A stretch of 7,857 bases of DNA, from positions 1 through 7,857 of the forward strand of contig CAJUQQ010000081.1 of the NCBI GenBank assembly GCA_910588175.1, written 5' to 3'. Origin of the DNA: an uncultured Oscillibacter sp. (GTDB taxonomy: Bacteria > Bacillota > Clostridia > Oscillospirales > Oscillospiraceae). Under the pieces are notes generated by a model. The model worked only from the letters and a program-made list of their open reading frames with translations, was not told the DNA's origin and did not search any database. A program made the position numbers and the translations under genes. Positions within the stretch are counted from its first letter, which is position 1. Each line of letters begins with the position of its first letter. Below, piece after piece: positions 1 to 6,355 of the stretch.

Positions 1-45
1 GACAATCCGGTTGCAGCAAAAATGAGGGAAAGCCTTATCAGTGTG

Positions 46-69
46 GGAGGCACAGGCCCCAATTTTTTT
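46..69 (+). terminator. possible rho-independent terminator of an upstream gene
   Basis: A short G+C hairpin (GG, bulged A, GGC, loop ACAG, GCC, CC at 46-60) is followed by AA and seven T at 63-69. It would end transcription entering from the left. The upstream gene cannot be identified. A plus-strand frame open from base 2 stops at 23-25, before the hairpin, and another open from base 1 stops at 73-75, across it. The first fits a terminator better. The stem is only five pairs with a bulge, so confidence is low. Confidence 0.35.
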
Positions 70-106
70 CCGTAACGGGTTCGAACACTTTTGGGTTGAT
101 TCCACC

Positions 107-144
107 AAGCCGGAGCAAGTGTGAAATCTTGTTCCGGCTTTTTG
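107..144 (+). terminator. strong terminator-like hairpin before the PRTase-like gene
   Basis: Bases 107-119 (AAGCCGGAGCAAG) pair with 128-140 (CTTGTTCCGGCTT) over 13 positions, one of them a G-T pair. The loop is 8 nt and a T run follows directly. The structure ends only about 32 nt before the chosen start of the membrane PRTase-like gene. I see no convincing promoter between hairpin and gene, so it may be either the end of the upstream unit or a leader attenuator controlling read-through into the gene pair. Confidence 0.75.
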
Positions 145-175
145 ATATTTGTATGGCGGCAAAGGACGTGAAAGT

Positions 176-1267
176 ATGGAACCGGGAAGCAATTCCGGAG
201 GGAACGCTCCTGTCAAAAATATTCTCCACATTGTTATCATCGCGTGGTTCTTTCTCTTCACGGCTTACGCCGTTTTAGTGGATACCGGCTCACTTTGTCT
301 GGACAAGGGGGTGCCGGGCTTTTTCTCCAGTATTTGGAGGATTCTGGGCCTTAGCGAGCTGTTTTCGTTTGTCGGCGCGATTGCCTTTGTGCTGTTCGGC
401 CTGGCCGGCATTTATGAATTTGCTTATGTGAATGGCATCAGTCCTCTGGTCCCTCCTTTTTATCTCCGCTTTAAGGAAAAAAGGGACGAAAAAATGGCCG
501 CGAAGATGATGGAGCTCTACTACAAAAACAACATTGCGTTCATTCAGCAGTATGAGAAGGAACGCATCGGCTTTGTCCTGCAATCCCTGGGCCTTGACGA
601 GGCGCAGTTCCATAATATCAGCTATGAGCTTGTAAAAGCGCGGGTAATGCCGGAAAAAACAGCGGACCAGCTTGCCCAAAAACTAAAGGCGATGATCTAT
701 CAGGAAAAGTACATCATTGATCAATCTCAAATCCCTATATGCGACCGAGTTTATCGGGCGGTGGATTACTACATTGATTTGTATACCGCTCTTTACGATC
801 CAGCGCTCTGCGGAGAAGTTGGGCGTATCATGGCAAGCTACATCCTAATATGCCTGGAGCAGGACCAAATGGATATCCAGGACATTGATTATCTCATCGT
901 CCCAAGCGGGGGAAATTTGCTACTTGGTTTGGAAGTGGGGAAGCTGCTGCGAAAACAGGTTATCGCGGTGTTAGAAGAAGCGCGGATTCTGAGGCAGAAA
1001 TTGTGGGATGGGAACTATGAGTGCCGGCCGGGCCGCGCGAATAATATCATCGTCCTCAACGATGTTCTGGTCAGCGGCGGCAGAATCTACAAAAGTGTGG
1101 AAAAACTGACGCCCCGAACATATGCTGTAAAAGGCATGTACTGCCTGGTGGAGTATGTCCACCAGCAGCACTCCGCCCGGGACGTGCTCAAAAGCCACGG
1201 CATCGAACACGTTCACTGTCTGCTGCAAACAACCGAAATGGAACTGGGGAACGTCCGCGCGAAGTAA
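176..1267 (+). CDS. membrane-anchored phosphoribosyltransferase-like protein
   Basis: A 363-residue protein I cannot assign to a named family. Residues 15-35 and 62-82 are two hydrophobic helices joined by a loop of about 26 residues. The stretch after helix 2 is Lys/Arg-rich (KEKRDEK), which puts both ends in the cytoplasm. Residues 100-230 look helical. Residues 239-309 resemble a type I phosphoribosyltransferase fold: VPSGGNLLLG (242-251) fits the loop after the first core strand, and NIIVLNDVLVSGGR (290-303) aligns with the PRPP-binding motif (compare VVDDLLATGGT in APRT). The usual acidic pair is Asn-Asp, Thr is Ser, and the last Thr is Arg, so catalysis is uncertain. The ATG at 176 is chosen because AAAGGA (161-166) lies 9 nt upstream; an in-frame TTG at 149 has no good ribosome binding site. 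The HIT gene follows after 40 nt, probably co-transcribed. Composition is lower in GC than the genes downstream, suggesting transfer. Confidence 0.8.
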   Translation: MEPGSNSGGNAPVKNILHIVIIAWFFLFTAYAVLVDTGSLCLDKGVPGFFSSIWRILGLSELFSFVGAIAFVLFGLAGIYEFAYVNGISPLVPPFYLRFKEKRDEKMAAKMMELYYKNNIAFIQQYEKERIGFVLQSLGLDEAQFHNISYELVKARVMPEKTADQLAQKLKAMIYQEKYIIDQSQIPICDRVYRAVDYYIDLYTALYDPALCGEVGRIMASYILICLEQDQMDIQDIDYLIVPSGGNLLLGLEVGKLLRKQVIAVLEEARILRQKLWDGNYECRPGRANNIIVLNDVLVSGGRIYKSVEKLTPRTYAVKGMYCLVEYVHQQHSARDVLKSHGIEHVHCLLQTTEMELGNVRAK

Positions 1268-1307
1268 ACGCCCCGGATAAAGAAAACGCTTAAAAGGAGG
1301 ATGGGGC

Positions 1308-2030
1308 ATGAGTTGCGACTATTGCGATGAGCGCGCCGGGATTGAAACCGTATACAACCAGATATATGGACAGCGGAACAGAATGGTCTGCGAGACCCGG
1401 CGTTTCACAGTATTTCCCTGTATGGGCCAGCTTCGGGAGGGGCATCTTTTAATCGCTTCCAAAAAGCATGTGAACGCGGCCGGAATGCTGGGGCGGGACG
1501 CTATCCTGGAATTGGAGAATGTCATATCCGCCATCGGCGACTTTTACCAAAAGCAGTATCAGCAGGGACTTCTCTGTTTCGAGCACGGAGTATTGAATGA
1601 CGAGGGGAGCTGCGGAGGCTGCGGAATTTACCACATGCACCTGCATGTACTTCCTGCCTCTTTTGAGGAATTTTCCAAAGCAATACAGCGGGTACGCAGC
1701 CAAGAGGGTCATATCATAAGCAGCGCGGAGGGACTTTTCGATACCCGGCGGTATGTTGAGCGGCAGAAAACCTATCTATTTCTCTCTTATCACGGCGAAG
1801 GAACAACGCCTGTTTCTTATATCGCCCACAGCCGGGGCAACTATTTCGAGTCCCAGTATATGAGGAAAATTATCTGTTCCGTTTTGGGCAGGACCAACTG
1901 GGATTGGCGGAGCATCACCTGGGAAGAAACAGAATTTTTCAATACCATGGAAAAATGCCGCGCGTTTTTTGGCGGCCAGCCCGCCGGGCAGCTTGCCGGA
2001 AACCTTTTCCTGCGCACGCAAGCCGGATGA
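1308..2030 (+). CDS. HIT-family nucleotide hydrolase/transferase with N-terminal Cys pair
   Basis: A 240-residue HIT-superfamily protein. The signature HMHLHVLP lies at residues 109-116; in the family the middle His of the triad is the nucleophile that forms a nucleotidyl intermediate with NMP-X substrates such as dinucleoside polyphosphates or phosphoramidates. FEHG (91-94) and the Cys pair C102/C105 just before the triad are typical of bacterial HIT proteins. C3 and C6 (CDYC) form a second pair, so a structural zinc is likely. The C-terminal part has SQYMRK (182-187) and NWDWR (197-201), an SQ-x-RR...WDWR pattern I recall from HIT proteins with a C-terminal extension, giving a length well above the 110-150 residues of minimal HIT proteins. 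The start is fixed by AAAAGGAGG, 7 nt before the ATG. It sits 40 nt behind the membrane PRTase-like gene and ahead of a strong terminator, so the two form an operon. The natural substrate cannot be read from sequence. Confidence 0.88.
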   Translation: MSCDYCDERAGIETVYNQIYGQRNRMVCETRRFTVFPCMGQLREGHLLIASKKHVNAAGMLGRDAILELENVISAIGDFYQKQYQQGLLCFEHGVLNDEGSCGGCGIYHMHLHVLPASFEEFSKAIQRVRSQEGHIISSAEGLFDTRRYVERQKTYLFLSYHGEGTTPVSYIAHSRGNYFESQYMRKIICSVLGRTNWDWRSITWEETEFFNTMEKCRAFFGGQPAGQLAGNLFLRTQAG

Positions 2031-2080
2031 TCTTACGCGGCAGATAACCGGCGCTCATCTCGCATTAGCCGGATGCGTCA

Positions 2081-2121
2081 AGCGTCCCGGCGGGAGGTAT
2101 CCTCCCGCCGGGACGCTTTTT
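2081..2121 (+). terminator. strong intrinsic terminator of the PRTase-like/HIT unit
   Basis: A perfect 17-bp stem (2081-2097 with 2101-2117) around the triloop TAT is followed by a T run at 2117-2121. The T run is on the plus strand, 50 nt after the HIT stop, so it ends that unit. The symmetric stem also lies 24 nt past the ilvE stop on the other strand. It has no T run in that direction (TGACGC follows), so it is at best a weak terminator or a 3'-end stabiliser for ilvE. Confidence 0.9.
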
Positions 2122-2144
2122 CAAACTCACGTAATTGGATCCCC

Positions 2145-3230
2145 TCAGCCCTGGCACACGGGGACAATCCAGCCCTTGGTGTCGGGAATCTTGCCCCACT
2201 GCATGCCGGTCATGGTGTCGTAAAGCTTCTGGGTCAGGGGGCCGATTTCGCCGTTGTTGATGAAGGCGGACTGGTCCTCGTAATCCAGCTTCTTCACCGG
2301 GGAGACCACGGCGGCGGTGCCGGAGCCGAAGACCTCCTCCAGCCTGCCCTCCTTGGACGCCTTCATGATGTCGTCGATGGCCAGCCTGCCCTCGACCACC
2401 TCATAGCCCCAGTCCCGCAGCAGCTCGATGATGGAGCGGCGGGTGACGCCGGGAAGGACGGTGCCTTCCTTATCCTCGGCGGCGGCGGTGTAGAGCTTGC
2501 CGCCGATCTTGAAGAAGATATTCATCGCGCCCACTTCTTCCACGTACTTGCGCTCCTGGCTGTCCAGCCACAGCACTTGGCTGTAGCCCTTCTTCTCGGC
2601 CTTCTGGCCCGCCAGCAGGGAGACGGCGTAGTTGCCGCCGCACTTGGTGAAGCCGGTGCCGCCGGGGCAGGCGCGGACATAGGTGTCCTCCACGTAGATG
2701 TCCACAGGGGCCAGGCCCGCGGCGTAATACGCGCCGGAGGGGGAGCAGATGATGATGAACTGATACGAGGTGGAGGCGTGGACGCCCAGCTGGGGCATGG
2801 TGGCGATGGTGTAGGGGCGGATGTAGAGGGACGCGCCCTCGGAATGGGGCACCCAGTCCTTCTCCATCTCCACAATGGCCTTCACGGCCTGGACGAAGTC
2901 CTCCTCGGGGAGCTGGGGAATGCAGAGCCGCTCGTGGGTGTTGTTCATGCGGCGGGCGTTGCACTCGGGGCGGAAGAGCTGAATCCGGTTCTCCGCGGTG
3001 CGGTAGGCCTTCATGCCCTCGAAGCACTCCTGGGCATAGTGGAACACCACGGCGGAGGGGTCCAGGGTCAGGGGGCCGTAGGGAATGATCCGGGGATCGT
3101 GCCAGCCCTGGCCCTCGTCATAGTCCATGATGAACATATGGTCGGTAAAAATTTTGCCGAAGCCCAGCTTGCTCTCGTCGGCGGGTTTGGCTTTGGGGGC
3201 GGCGGTTTTGGTGATCTTGATATCCAGCAT
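2145..3230 (-). CDS. ilvE: branched-chain amino acid aminotransferase
   Basis: A 361-residue cytosolic PLP enzyme of fold type IV, the longer bacterial/eukaryotic BCAT type. It transfers the amino group between valine, leucine or isoleucine and 2-oxoglutarate, the last step of branched-chain synthesis and the first of degradation. Family landmarks in order: the FEGMKAYR stretch (70-77), GGTGFTKCGGNYA with K196 as the expected Schiff-base lysine, EEVGAMNIFF (231-240), GTVLPGVTRRSI (256-267) and GSGTAAVVSPV (302-312). Length is normal. The frame is open for 76 further codons upstream, but the start at 3230 is chosen because AGGAG lies 10 nt before this ATG and the promoter at 3319-3347 lies inside the longer frame. 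It is transcribed alone, 81 nt downstream of the predicted transcription start, and faces away from the XRE regulator. Its oxoacid products are the expected substrates of the VOR complex encoded further along. Confidence 0.97.
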   Translation of the reverse strand: MLDIKITKTAAPKAKPADESKLGFGKIFTDHMFIMDYDEGQGWHDPRIIPYGPLTLDPSAVVFHYAQECFEGMKAYRTAENRIQLFRPECNARRMNNTHERLCIPQLPEEDFVQAVKAIVEMEKDWVPHSEGASLYIRPYTIATMPQLGVHASTSYQFIIICSPSGAYYAAGLAPVDIYVEDTYVRACPGGTGFTKCGGNYAVSLLAGQKAEKKGYSQVLWLDSQERKYVEEVGAMNIFFKIGGKLYTAAAEDKEGTVLPGVTRRSIIELLRDWGYEVVEGRLAIDDIMKASKEGRLEEVFGSGTAAVVSPVKKLDYEDQSAFINNGEIGPLTQKLYDTMTGMQWGKIPDTKGWIVPVCQG

Positions 3231-3257
3231 TGCGTACACACTCCTGTTTCTGTATTT

Positions 3258-3270
3258 GGGGCGAAGCCCC
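3258..3270 (-). other. small leader hairpin in the ilvE 5' UTR
   Basis: In the ilvE mRNA this reads GGGGC-UUC-GCCCC, a tight 5-bp stem in the roughly 81-nt leader, about 28 nt before the start codon and upstream of the ribosome binding site. No run of U follows, so it is not a terminator. The leader is too short for a T-box and I see no specifier or T-box motif. It may only stabilise the mRNA. Confidence 0.4.
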
Positions 3271-3318
3271 TGCCGGACGGGGCGGCTGGCGCCGGGACCG
3301 GTTTTTTCGCTTTTCACG

Positions 3319-3347
3319 ATTATATGCTTGCCTGGAAACAAAGTCAA
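3319..3347 (-). promoter_or_regulatory. sigma-A promoter of ilvE
   Basis: On the minus strand, TTGACT (3347-3342) and a perfect TATAAT (3324-3319) are separated by exactly 17 nt. Transcription should start near 3312, leaving an 81-nt leader. This is the closest match to the vegetative promoter consensus in the window. Confidence 0.88.
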
Positions 3348-3421
3348 TGATTTTTCTCCGGCCGGGGACTGCCGGGCGGTGTTAAAAAACCGGGCGGAAG
3401 TGTCCGGTTTCCTTGGTGGAG

Positions 3422-3434
3422 TTCCCGCCGGGAA
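3422..3434. promoter_or_regulatory. candidate operator palindrome of the XRE gene
   Basis: TTCCCG-C-CGGGAA is a perfect 6-1-6 inverted repeat lying between the expected -35 and the -10 of the XRE regulator, with the TATCAT box starting 6 nt further on. XRE repressors commonly bind such sites and regulate themselves, so autoregulation is the simplest reading. Chance palindromes are frequent in GC-rich DNA, which limits confidence. Confidence 0.35.
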
Positions 3435-3436
3435 TA

Positions 3437-3445
3437 TGGTATCAT
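3437..3445 (+). promoter_or_regulatory. extended -10 promoter of the XRE gene
   Basis: TGGTATCAT at 3437-3445 fits an extended -10 element (TGn followed by TATCAT). No good -35 lies at 17 nt; TTGGTG at 3413-3418 is 21 nt away, too far. The start of transcription would be near 3452, giving a leader of about 24 nt that holds the ribosome binding site. Confidence 0.5.
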
Positions 3446-3475
3446 CCGGATATGCCAAACGAAGGAGGAGTTTTT

Positions 3476-3925
3476 ATGAACTTAGGTGAAAGTCTGCTCA
3501 ACGCCCGGAAGAGCAAGGGACTGACCCAGGAGGCGGCGGCCGAAAAGCTGGGGGTCAGCCGGCAGACCGTCTCCAAATGGGAGACCGGCGAGACCCTGCC
3601 GGACATCCGGCAGTCGAAGCGGCTGGCGGCGCTGTACGGCGTGACCCTGGACGAGCTGATCGACTTCGACGCCGGCGTGAGGGAAATCCAGGAGGTCATT
3701 GAGCGGACCACGGAGGAAACCTCGGCCAAGATCGACTGGACCAAGATGTGGAGCAAGCAGTATCCCATCCTGGCCCGGTACCAGGAAGAGGTGGACATTC
3801 CCCGCTTTGAGGCGGAGCTGCGCCGCCTGCTGGACCAGCTGGAGCAGACCTACGGCTACGGCAGCCTGGACGCCTTCCTGGTCCTGAAAGATATCCTGGG
3901 GGCCATGTGGAAAACACAGGGCTGA
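3476..3925 (+). CDS. XRE-family helix-turn-helix transcriptional regulator
   Basis: A 149-residue DNA-binding protein. Residues 1-62 form an XRE/Cro-type HTH: LLNARKSKGLTQEAAAEKLG, then recognition helix SRQTVSKWETGETLPD, then the typical continuation LAALYGVTLDELI. The C-terminal 85 residues are charged and helical, with no domain I recognise; WTKMWSKQYPIL and a Glu-rich helix suggest dimerisation rather than ligand binding. The ATG at 3476 is chosen for the near-perfect AAGGAGG 7 nt upstream and because the HTH begins immediately; the frame opens earlier at 3413 but without a ribosome binding site. It lies head-to-head with ilvE across 245 bp and tail-to-tail with the VOR operon. Its targets are unknown: itself is likely, and ilvE is possible because the promoters lie about 140 bp apart. 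Confidence 0.92.
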   Translation: MNLGESLLNARKSKGLTQEAAAEKLGVSRQTVSKWETGETLPDIRQSKRLAALYGVTLDELIDFDAGVREIQEVIERTTEETSAKIDWTKMWSKQYPILARYQEEVDIPRFEAELRRLLDQLEQTYGYGSLDAFLVLKDILGAMWKTQG

Positions 3926-3966
3926 AAAAACGCGGGTGAGAGGGCTTTGGCTCTCTCACCCTTTTT
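3925..3966. terminator. bidirectional terminator between XRE gene and VOR operon
   Basis: GGGTGAGAG (3934-3942) pairs perfectly with CTCTCACCC (3953-3961), with a 10-nt loop. On the plus strand TTTTT follows at 3962-3966, right after the XRE gene. On the minus strand the A run at 3925-3930 becomes a U run 3 nt past the stem, so the same hairpin can end the VOR operon, whose last stop codon is at 3984. Confidence 0.88.
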
Positions 3967-3983
3967 CTCGCTCCGGGGGCGGC

Positions 3984-4526
3984 TCAGGCGGGCTTCCCGC
4001 ACTCCATGCCGCGTTGAAGGGCCTCCAGGTTCAGCGGAACCAGCTTGGCCTTTTTGCCGGTGAACATTTCGGCGATCATGGCTTCGATGGTCTCCCGCTT
4101 CAGCGCGCCTGTGGCGGCCACGTAGGCCCCCAGCATGACCATGTTGGCCACCTTGGCGTTCCCCAGCTCCGCCGCGATCTCATCGCAGGGCACGTAGACC
4201 GCCTTCACGTCGTCCCGGCCCACCTTGTCGGGGATGATGCTGCTGTTGACAAACACCGTGCCCCCGGGGGCCACCCGGCTCTCAAACTTCGCCAGGGCCG
4301 CCCGGTTCATGGCGATGACCTCGCTGGGGCTTTCCACCAAAGGCGCGCCGATCCGCCCGTCGCTGATGATGACCGTGCAGTTGGCGGTGCCGCCCCGCAT
4401 CTCGGGTCCGTAGGACGGGACCCAGGACGCCTCCAGGTCTTCCGCCACGGCGGCTTCCACCAGGTTCTTGCCGATGGACATGACGCCCTGGCCGCCGAAG
4501 CCGGACAGAATCACTTCTTTTTTCAT
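3984..4526 (-). CDS. 2-oxoacid:ferredoxin oxidoreductase, gamma subunit
   Basis: A 180-residue subunit of the four-part 2-oxoacid:ferredoxin oxidoreductase, PorG/KorC/VorC type. GFGGQG (9-14) and SYGPEMRGG (38-46) are the family hallmarks; in solved relatives this domain sits at the subunit interface and helps bind coenzyme A. Length is normal for the separate gamma subunit. The start is supported by GGAGG 9 nt upstream. Its ATG lies one base after the stop of the beta gene, so translation is probably coupled. It is the last gene of the operon and is followed by the shared terminator. Subunit naming differs between organisms, so no symbol is given. Confidence 0.95.
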   Translation of the reverse strand: MKKEVILSGFGGQGVMSIGKNLVEAAVAEDLEASWVPSYGPEMRGGTANCTVIISDGRIGAPLVESPSEVIAMNRAALAKFESRVAPGGTVFVNSSIIPDKVGRDDVKAVYVPCDEIAAELGNAKVANMVMLGAYVAATGALKRETIEAMIAEMFTGKKAKLVPLNLEALQRGMECGKPA

Positions 4527-4527
4527 C

Positions 4528-5271
4528 TCACATCGCCTCCGTATCCTTGATGACGCCCAGGGGATAATACGCGGCCATGTTCTCCATGAGCCAGCGGTTG
4601 GCCTCGTCGATCTCCATGCCCCAGTTGGTGGGGCAGGCCGCCAGCACCTCCACGAAGGTAAAGCCGTCCCCGGCCATCTGCCGCTGGAAGGCCTTTTTCA
4701 GGGCCTTCTTCGTCTTATTCAAATGAGGGATATTCGTGACGCAGACCCGCTCGGCGTAGACGCAGCCGTCCAGGGTGGAGAGCATCTCGGCGACTCTTAT
4801 GGGCATGCCCGCCTGTTCCTTGGTGCGGCCCAGGGGGGCGGTGGTGGCCTTCTGGCCGATGAGGGTGGTGGGGGCCATCTGGCCGCCCGTCATGCCGTAG
4901 ATGGCGTTGTTGATGAAGATGGTGGTGAATTTCTCCCCCCGCATGGCGGCGTGGACGATCTCCGCCGCGCCGATGGAGGCCAGGTCCCCGTCCCCCTGGT
5001 AGGTAAAGACGGGCTGGTCCGGGTGGGTGCGCTTCACGGCGGTGGCCACCGCCGGGGCCCGGCCGTGGGCCGCCTCGATGGTGTCGAAGGAGAAGTAGTT
5101 CCCCGCGAAGACGGCGCAGCCCACCGGGCAGATGCCAATCGCCGTGCCCAGAGCGTCCATCTCCTCCAGCACCTCGCCGATCAGCTTATGTACGATGCCA
5201 TGGGCGCAGCCGGGGCAGTAGTGGAGCTCCGTGTCCTGGAGGCCCTTGGTCTTCTGATAAATCGCCGTCAT
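4528..5271 (-). CDS. 2-oxoacid:ferredoxin oxidoreductase, beta (TPP-binding) subunit
   Basis: A 247-residue catalytic subunit that holds thiamine pyrophosphate and the proximal 4Fe-4S cluster. Visible: CPGC (19-22) and C213 in CPTNW, expected cluster ligands together with a further Cys such as C52 in PVGC; AAHGRAPAVATAVK (67-80); the TPP/Mg motif beginning GDGD at 93-96 and ending NN at 121-122; and GMTGGQ (126-131). The HYCPGCAHGIVHKLI start and PVGCAVFAGNYF pattern resemble ketoisovalerate-type enzymes (VOR) more than pyruvate enzymes. The start has AAGGAGG 9 nt upstream and lies one base past the alpha stop codon. The unit oxidises branched-chain 2-oxoacids plus CoA to acyl-CoA, CO2 and reduced ferredoxin, or catalyses the reverse. 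Choice of substrate is inferred from family resemblance and the nearby ilvE. Confidence 0.96.
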   Translation of the reverse strand: MTAIYQKTKGLQDTELHYCPGCAHGIVHKLIGEVLEEMDALGTAIGICPVGCAVFAGNYFSFDTIEAAHGRAPAVATAVKRTHPDQPVFTYQGDGDLASIGAAEIVHAAMRGEKFTTIFINNAIYGMTGGQMAPTTLIGQKATTAPLGRTKEQAGMPIRVAEMLSTLDGCVYAERVCVTNIPHLNKTKKALKKAFQRQMAGDGFTFVEVLAACPTNWGMEIDEANRWLMENMAAYYPLGVIKDTEAM

Positions 5272-5272
5272 G

Positions 5273-6340
5273 TCATTTGACCTCCTTCCAGGCCTCCATG
5301 GCCGCCCGCTCTACCTCGGACACATGGGGAATCGCGCCGCCGCAGCGGCCGTAGAAGCGCACGGGCTTCCGCTCCGCCACGGCCAGGTTCACATCGTCCA
5401 GCATTTGGCCCAGGCTCATCTCCACATCCAGGAAGACCTTCACGGACTCCCGGGCGGCAATCTCCCTCAAACGCCGGTAGGGGTAGGGCCACAGGGTGAC
5501 GGGCCGGAACACGCCGGCCTTGATTCCCTGGCCACGCAGGTTCTCCGCCGCCGTCTGGGCCACCCGGGAGGGGGTGCCGTAGGCCACCAGGACTACCTCG
5601 GCGTCCTCCAGCAAAATCTCCTCCCAGCGGCATTCGTTCTTCTCCATCTCCGCCGTCTTCCTGGCCAGCTCCAGGTTGTGGGCCTCGCAGGCCGGGGCGT
5701 CGATGAGGAGGGAGGTGATGAAGTTGTTGTGCTCCCGGTTTCTCCGGCCGCAGGCGGCCCAGGTCTTTTCCGGCAGCTGCCGGGGGGTGCGCTCCTTCCA
5801 GACGATGGGCTCCATCATCTGGCCGATGAGGCCGTCCGCCAGGACCACCACGGGGTTGCGGTACTGGTCGGCGATGTCAAAGGCCTCCTGGGTCAGGTCC
5901 ACCGCCTCCTGAATGTTGGCGGGGGCCAGGACCACGGTGCGGTAGTCGCCGTTGCCGCCGCCTCGGGTGGCCTGGAAGTAGTCCCCCTGGGCGGGCTGAA
6001 TGGACCCCAGGCCCGGGCCGCCCCGCATGACGTTGACCACCACGGCCGGCAGCTGGCAGGCGGCCATATAGCTGATGCCCTCCTGTTTCAAGCTGACGCC
6101 GGGGGAGGAGGAGGAGGTCATGGCCCGCACGCCCGAGGCCGCCGCGCCGTAAACCATGTTGACGGCGGCCAGCTCCGACTCGGCCTGAACGAAAACGCCG
6201 CCGGACTGGGGCATATGGAGGGACATGTACTCGGGAATCTCGTTCTGGGGGGTGATGGGGTAGCCGAAGAAGCAGCGGCAGCCAGCCCGGATGGCGGCCT
6301 CAGCGATGGCCTCGCTGCCCTTCCAGATTTCTCGTTTCAT
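5273..6340 (-). CDS. vorB: 2-ketoisovalerate ferredoxin oxidoreductase, alpha subunit (VorB type)
   Basis: A 355-residue alpha subunit, the size usual for this group; clostridial annotations call it VorB and others KorA/VorA. GYPITPQNEI (26-35), QAESELAAVNMVYGAA (52-67), TSSSSPGVSL (75-84) and MRGGPGLGSIQPAQGD (105-120) are classic N-terminal pyrimidine-domain motifs that activate TPP on the beta subunit. The C-terminal half (about 215-355) is the transketolase C-like domain, with FRPVTLWPYP. The Q in ITPQNE, the MRGGPGLGSIQP stretch and SLHMPQSGGVFVQ point to VOR rather than 2-oxoglutarate enzymes. AAAGGAG lies 9 nt before the ATG. The delta gene ends 15 nt upstream and the beta gene begins 1 nt after the stop. 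The complex is cytosolic and oxygen-sensitive, as expected for an anaerobe. Confidence 0.95.
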   Translation of the reverse strand: MKREIWKGSEAIAEAAIRAGCRCFFGYPITPQNEIPEYMSLHMPQSGGVFVQAESELAAVNMVYGAAASGVRAMTSSSSPGVSLKQEGISYMAACQLPAVVVNVMRGGPGLGSIQPAQGDYFQATRGGGNGDYRTVVLAPANIQEAVDLTQEAFDIADQYRNPVVVLADGLIGQMMEPIVWKERTPRQLPEKTWAACGRRNREHNNFITSLLIDAPACEAHNLELARKTAEMEKNECRWEEILLEDAEVVLVAYGTPSRVAQTAAENLRGQGIKAGVFRPVTLWPYPYRRLREIAARESVKVFLDVEMSLGQMLDDVNLAVAERKPVRFYGRCGGAIPHVSEVERAAMEAWKEVK

Positions 6341-6355
6341 GGGACGCGGCTCCTT

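Noticed and set aside
1..75. Open frame from base 1 to the TAA at 73-75 as the end of an upstream gene
   Set aside because: Only 24 residues are visible, none recognisable, and the frame runs through a terminator-like hairpin. An alternative frame stops at 23-25. Neither can be supported.
73..107. Possible tRNA 3' end: GTTCGAAC (79-86), then TTCCACCA ending at 107 and a terminator right after it
   Set aside because: The distance from the T-loop-like TTCGAA to the CCA is five bases too long for a tRNA, the T stem does not pair, and no matching acceptor and anticodon arms exist upstream. It could at most be a degraded attachment-site remnant.
3..278. Plus-strand frame starting before the terminator and ending at 278
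   Set aside because: It runs through the strong hairpin and overlaps the membrane helix coding of the PRTase-like gene in another frame; it has no ribosome binding site and no recognisable domain.
3231..3312. T-box or other riboswitch in the ilvE leader
   Set aside because: The leader is only about 81 nt, with one tiny hairpin and no terminator/antiterminator pair or T-box motif.
2073..3350. 425-codon open frame opposite ilvE
   Set aside because: It is the antisense shadow of a clear ilvE gene in GC-rich DNA. The product is Gly/Ala/His/Val-rich without domains, and it has no ribosome binding site.
3936..5280. Long plus-strand frames opposite the gamma and beta subunit genes
   Set aside because: They mirror conserved oxidoreductase genes and give His/Gly/Asp-rich translations typical of reverse-strand GC-rich coding DNA.
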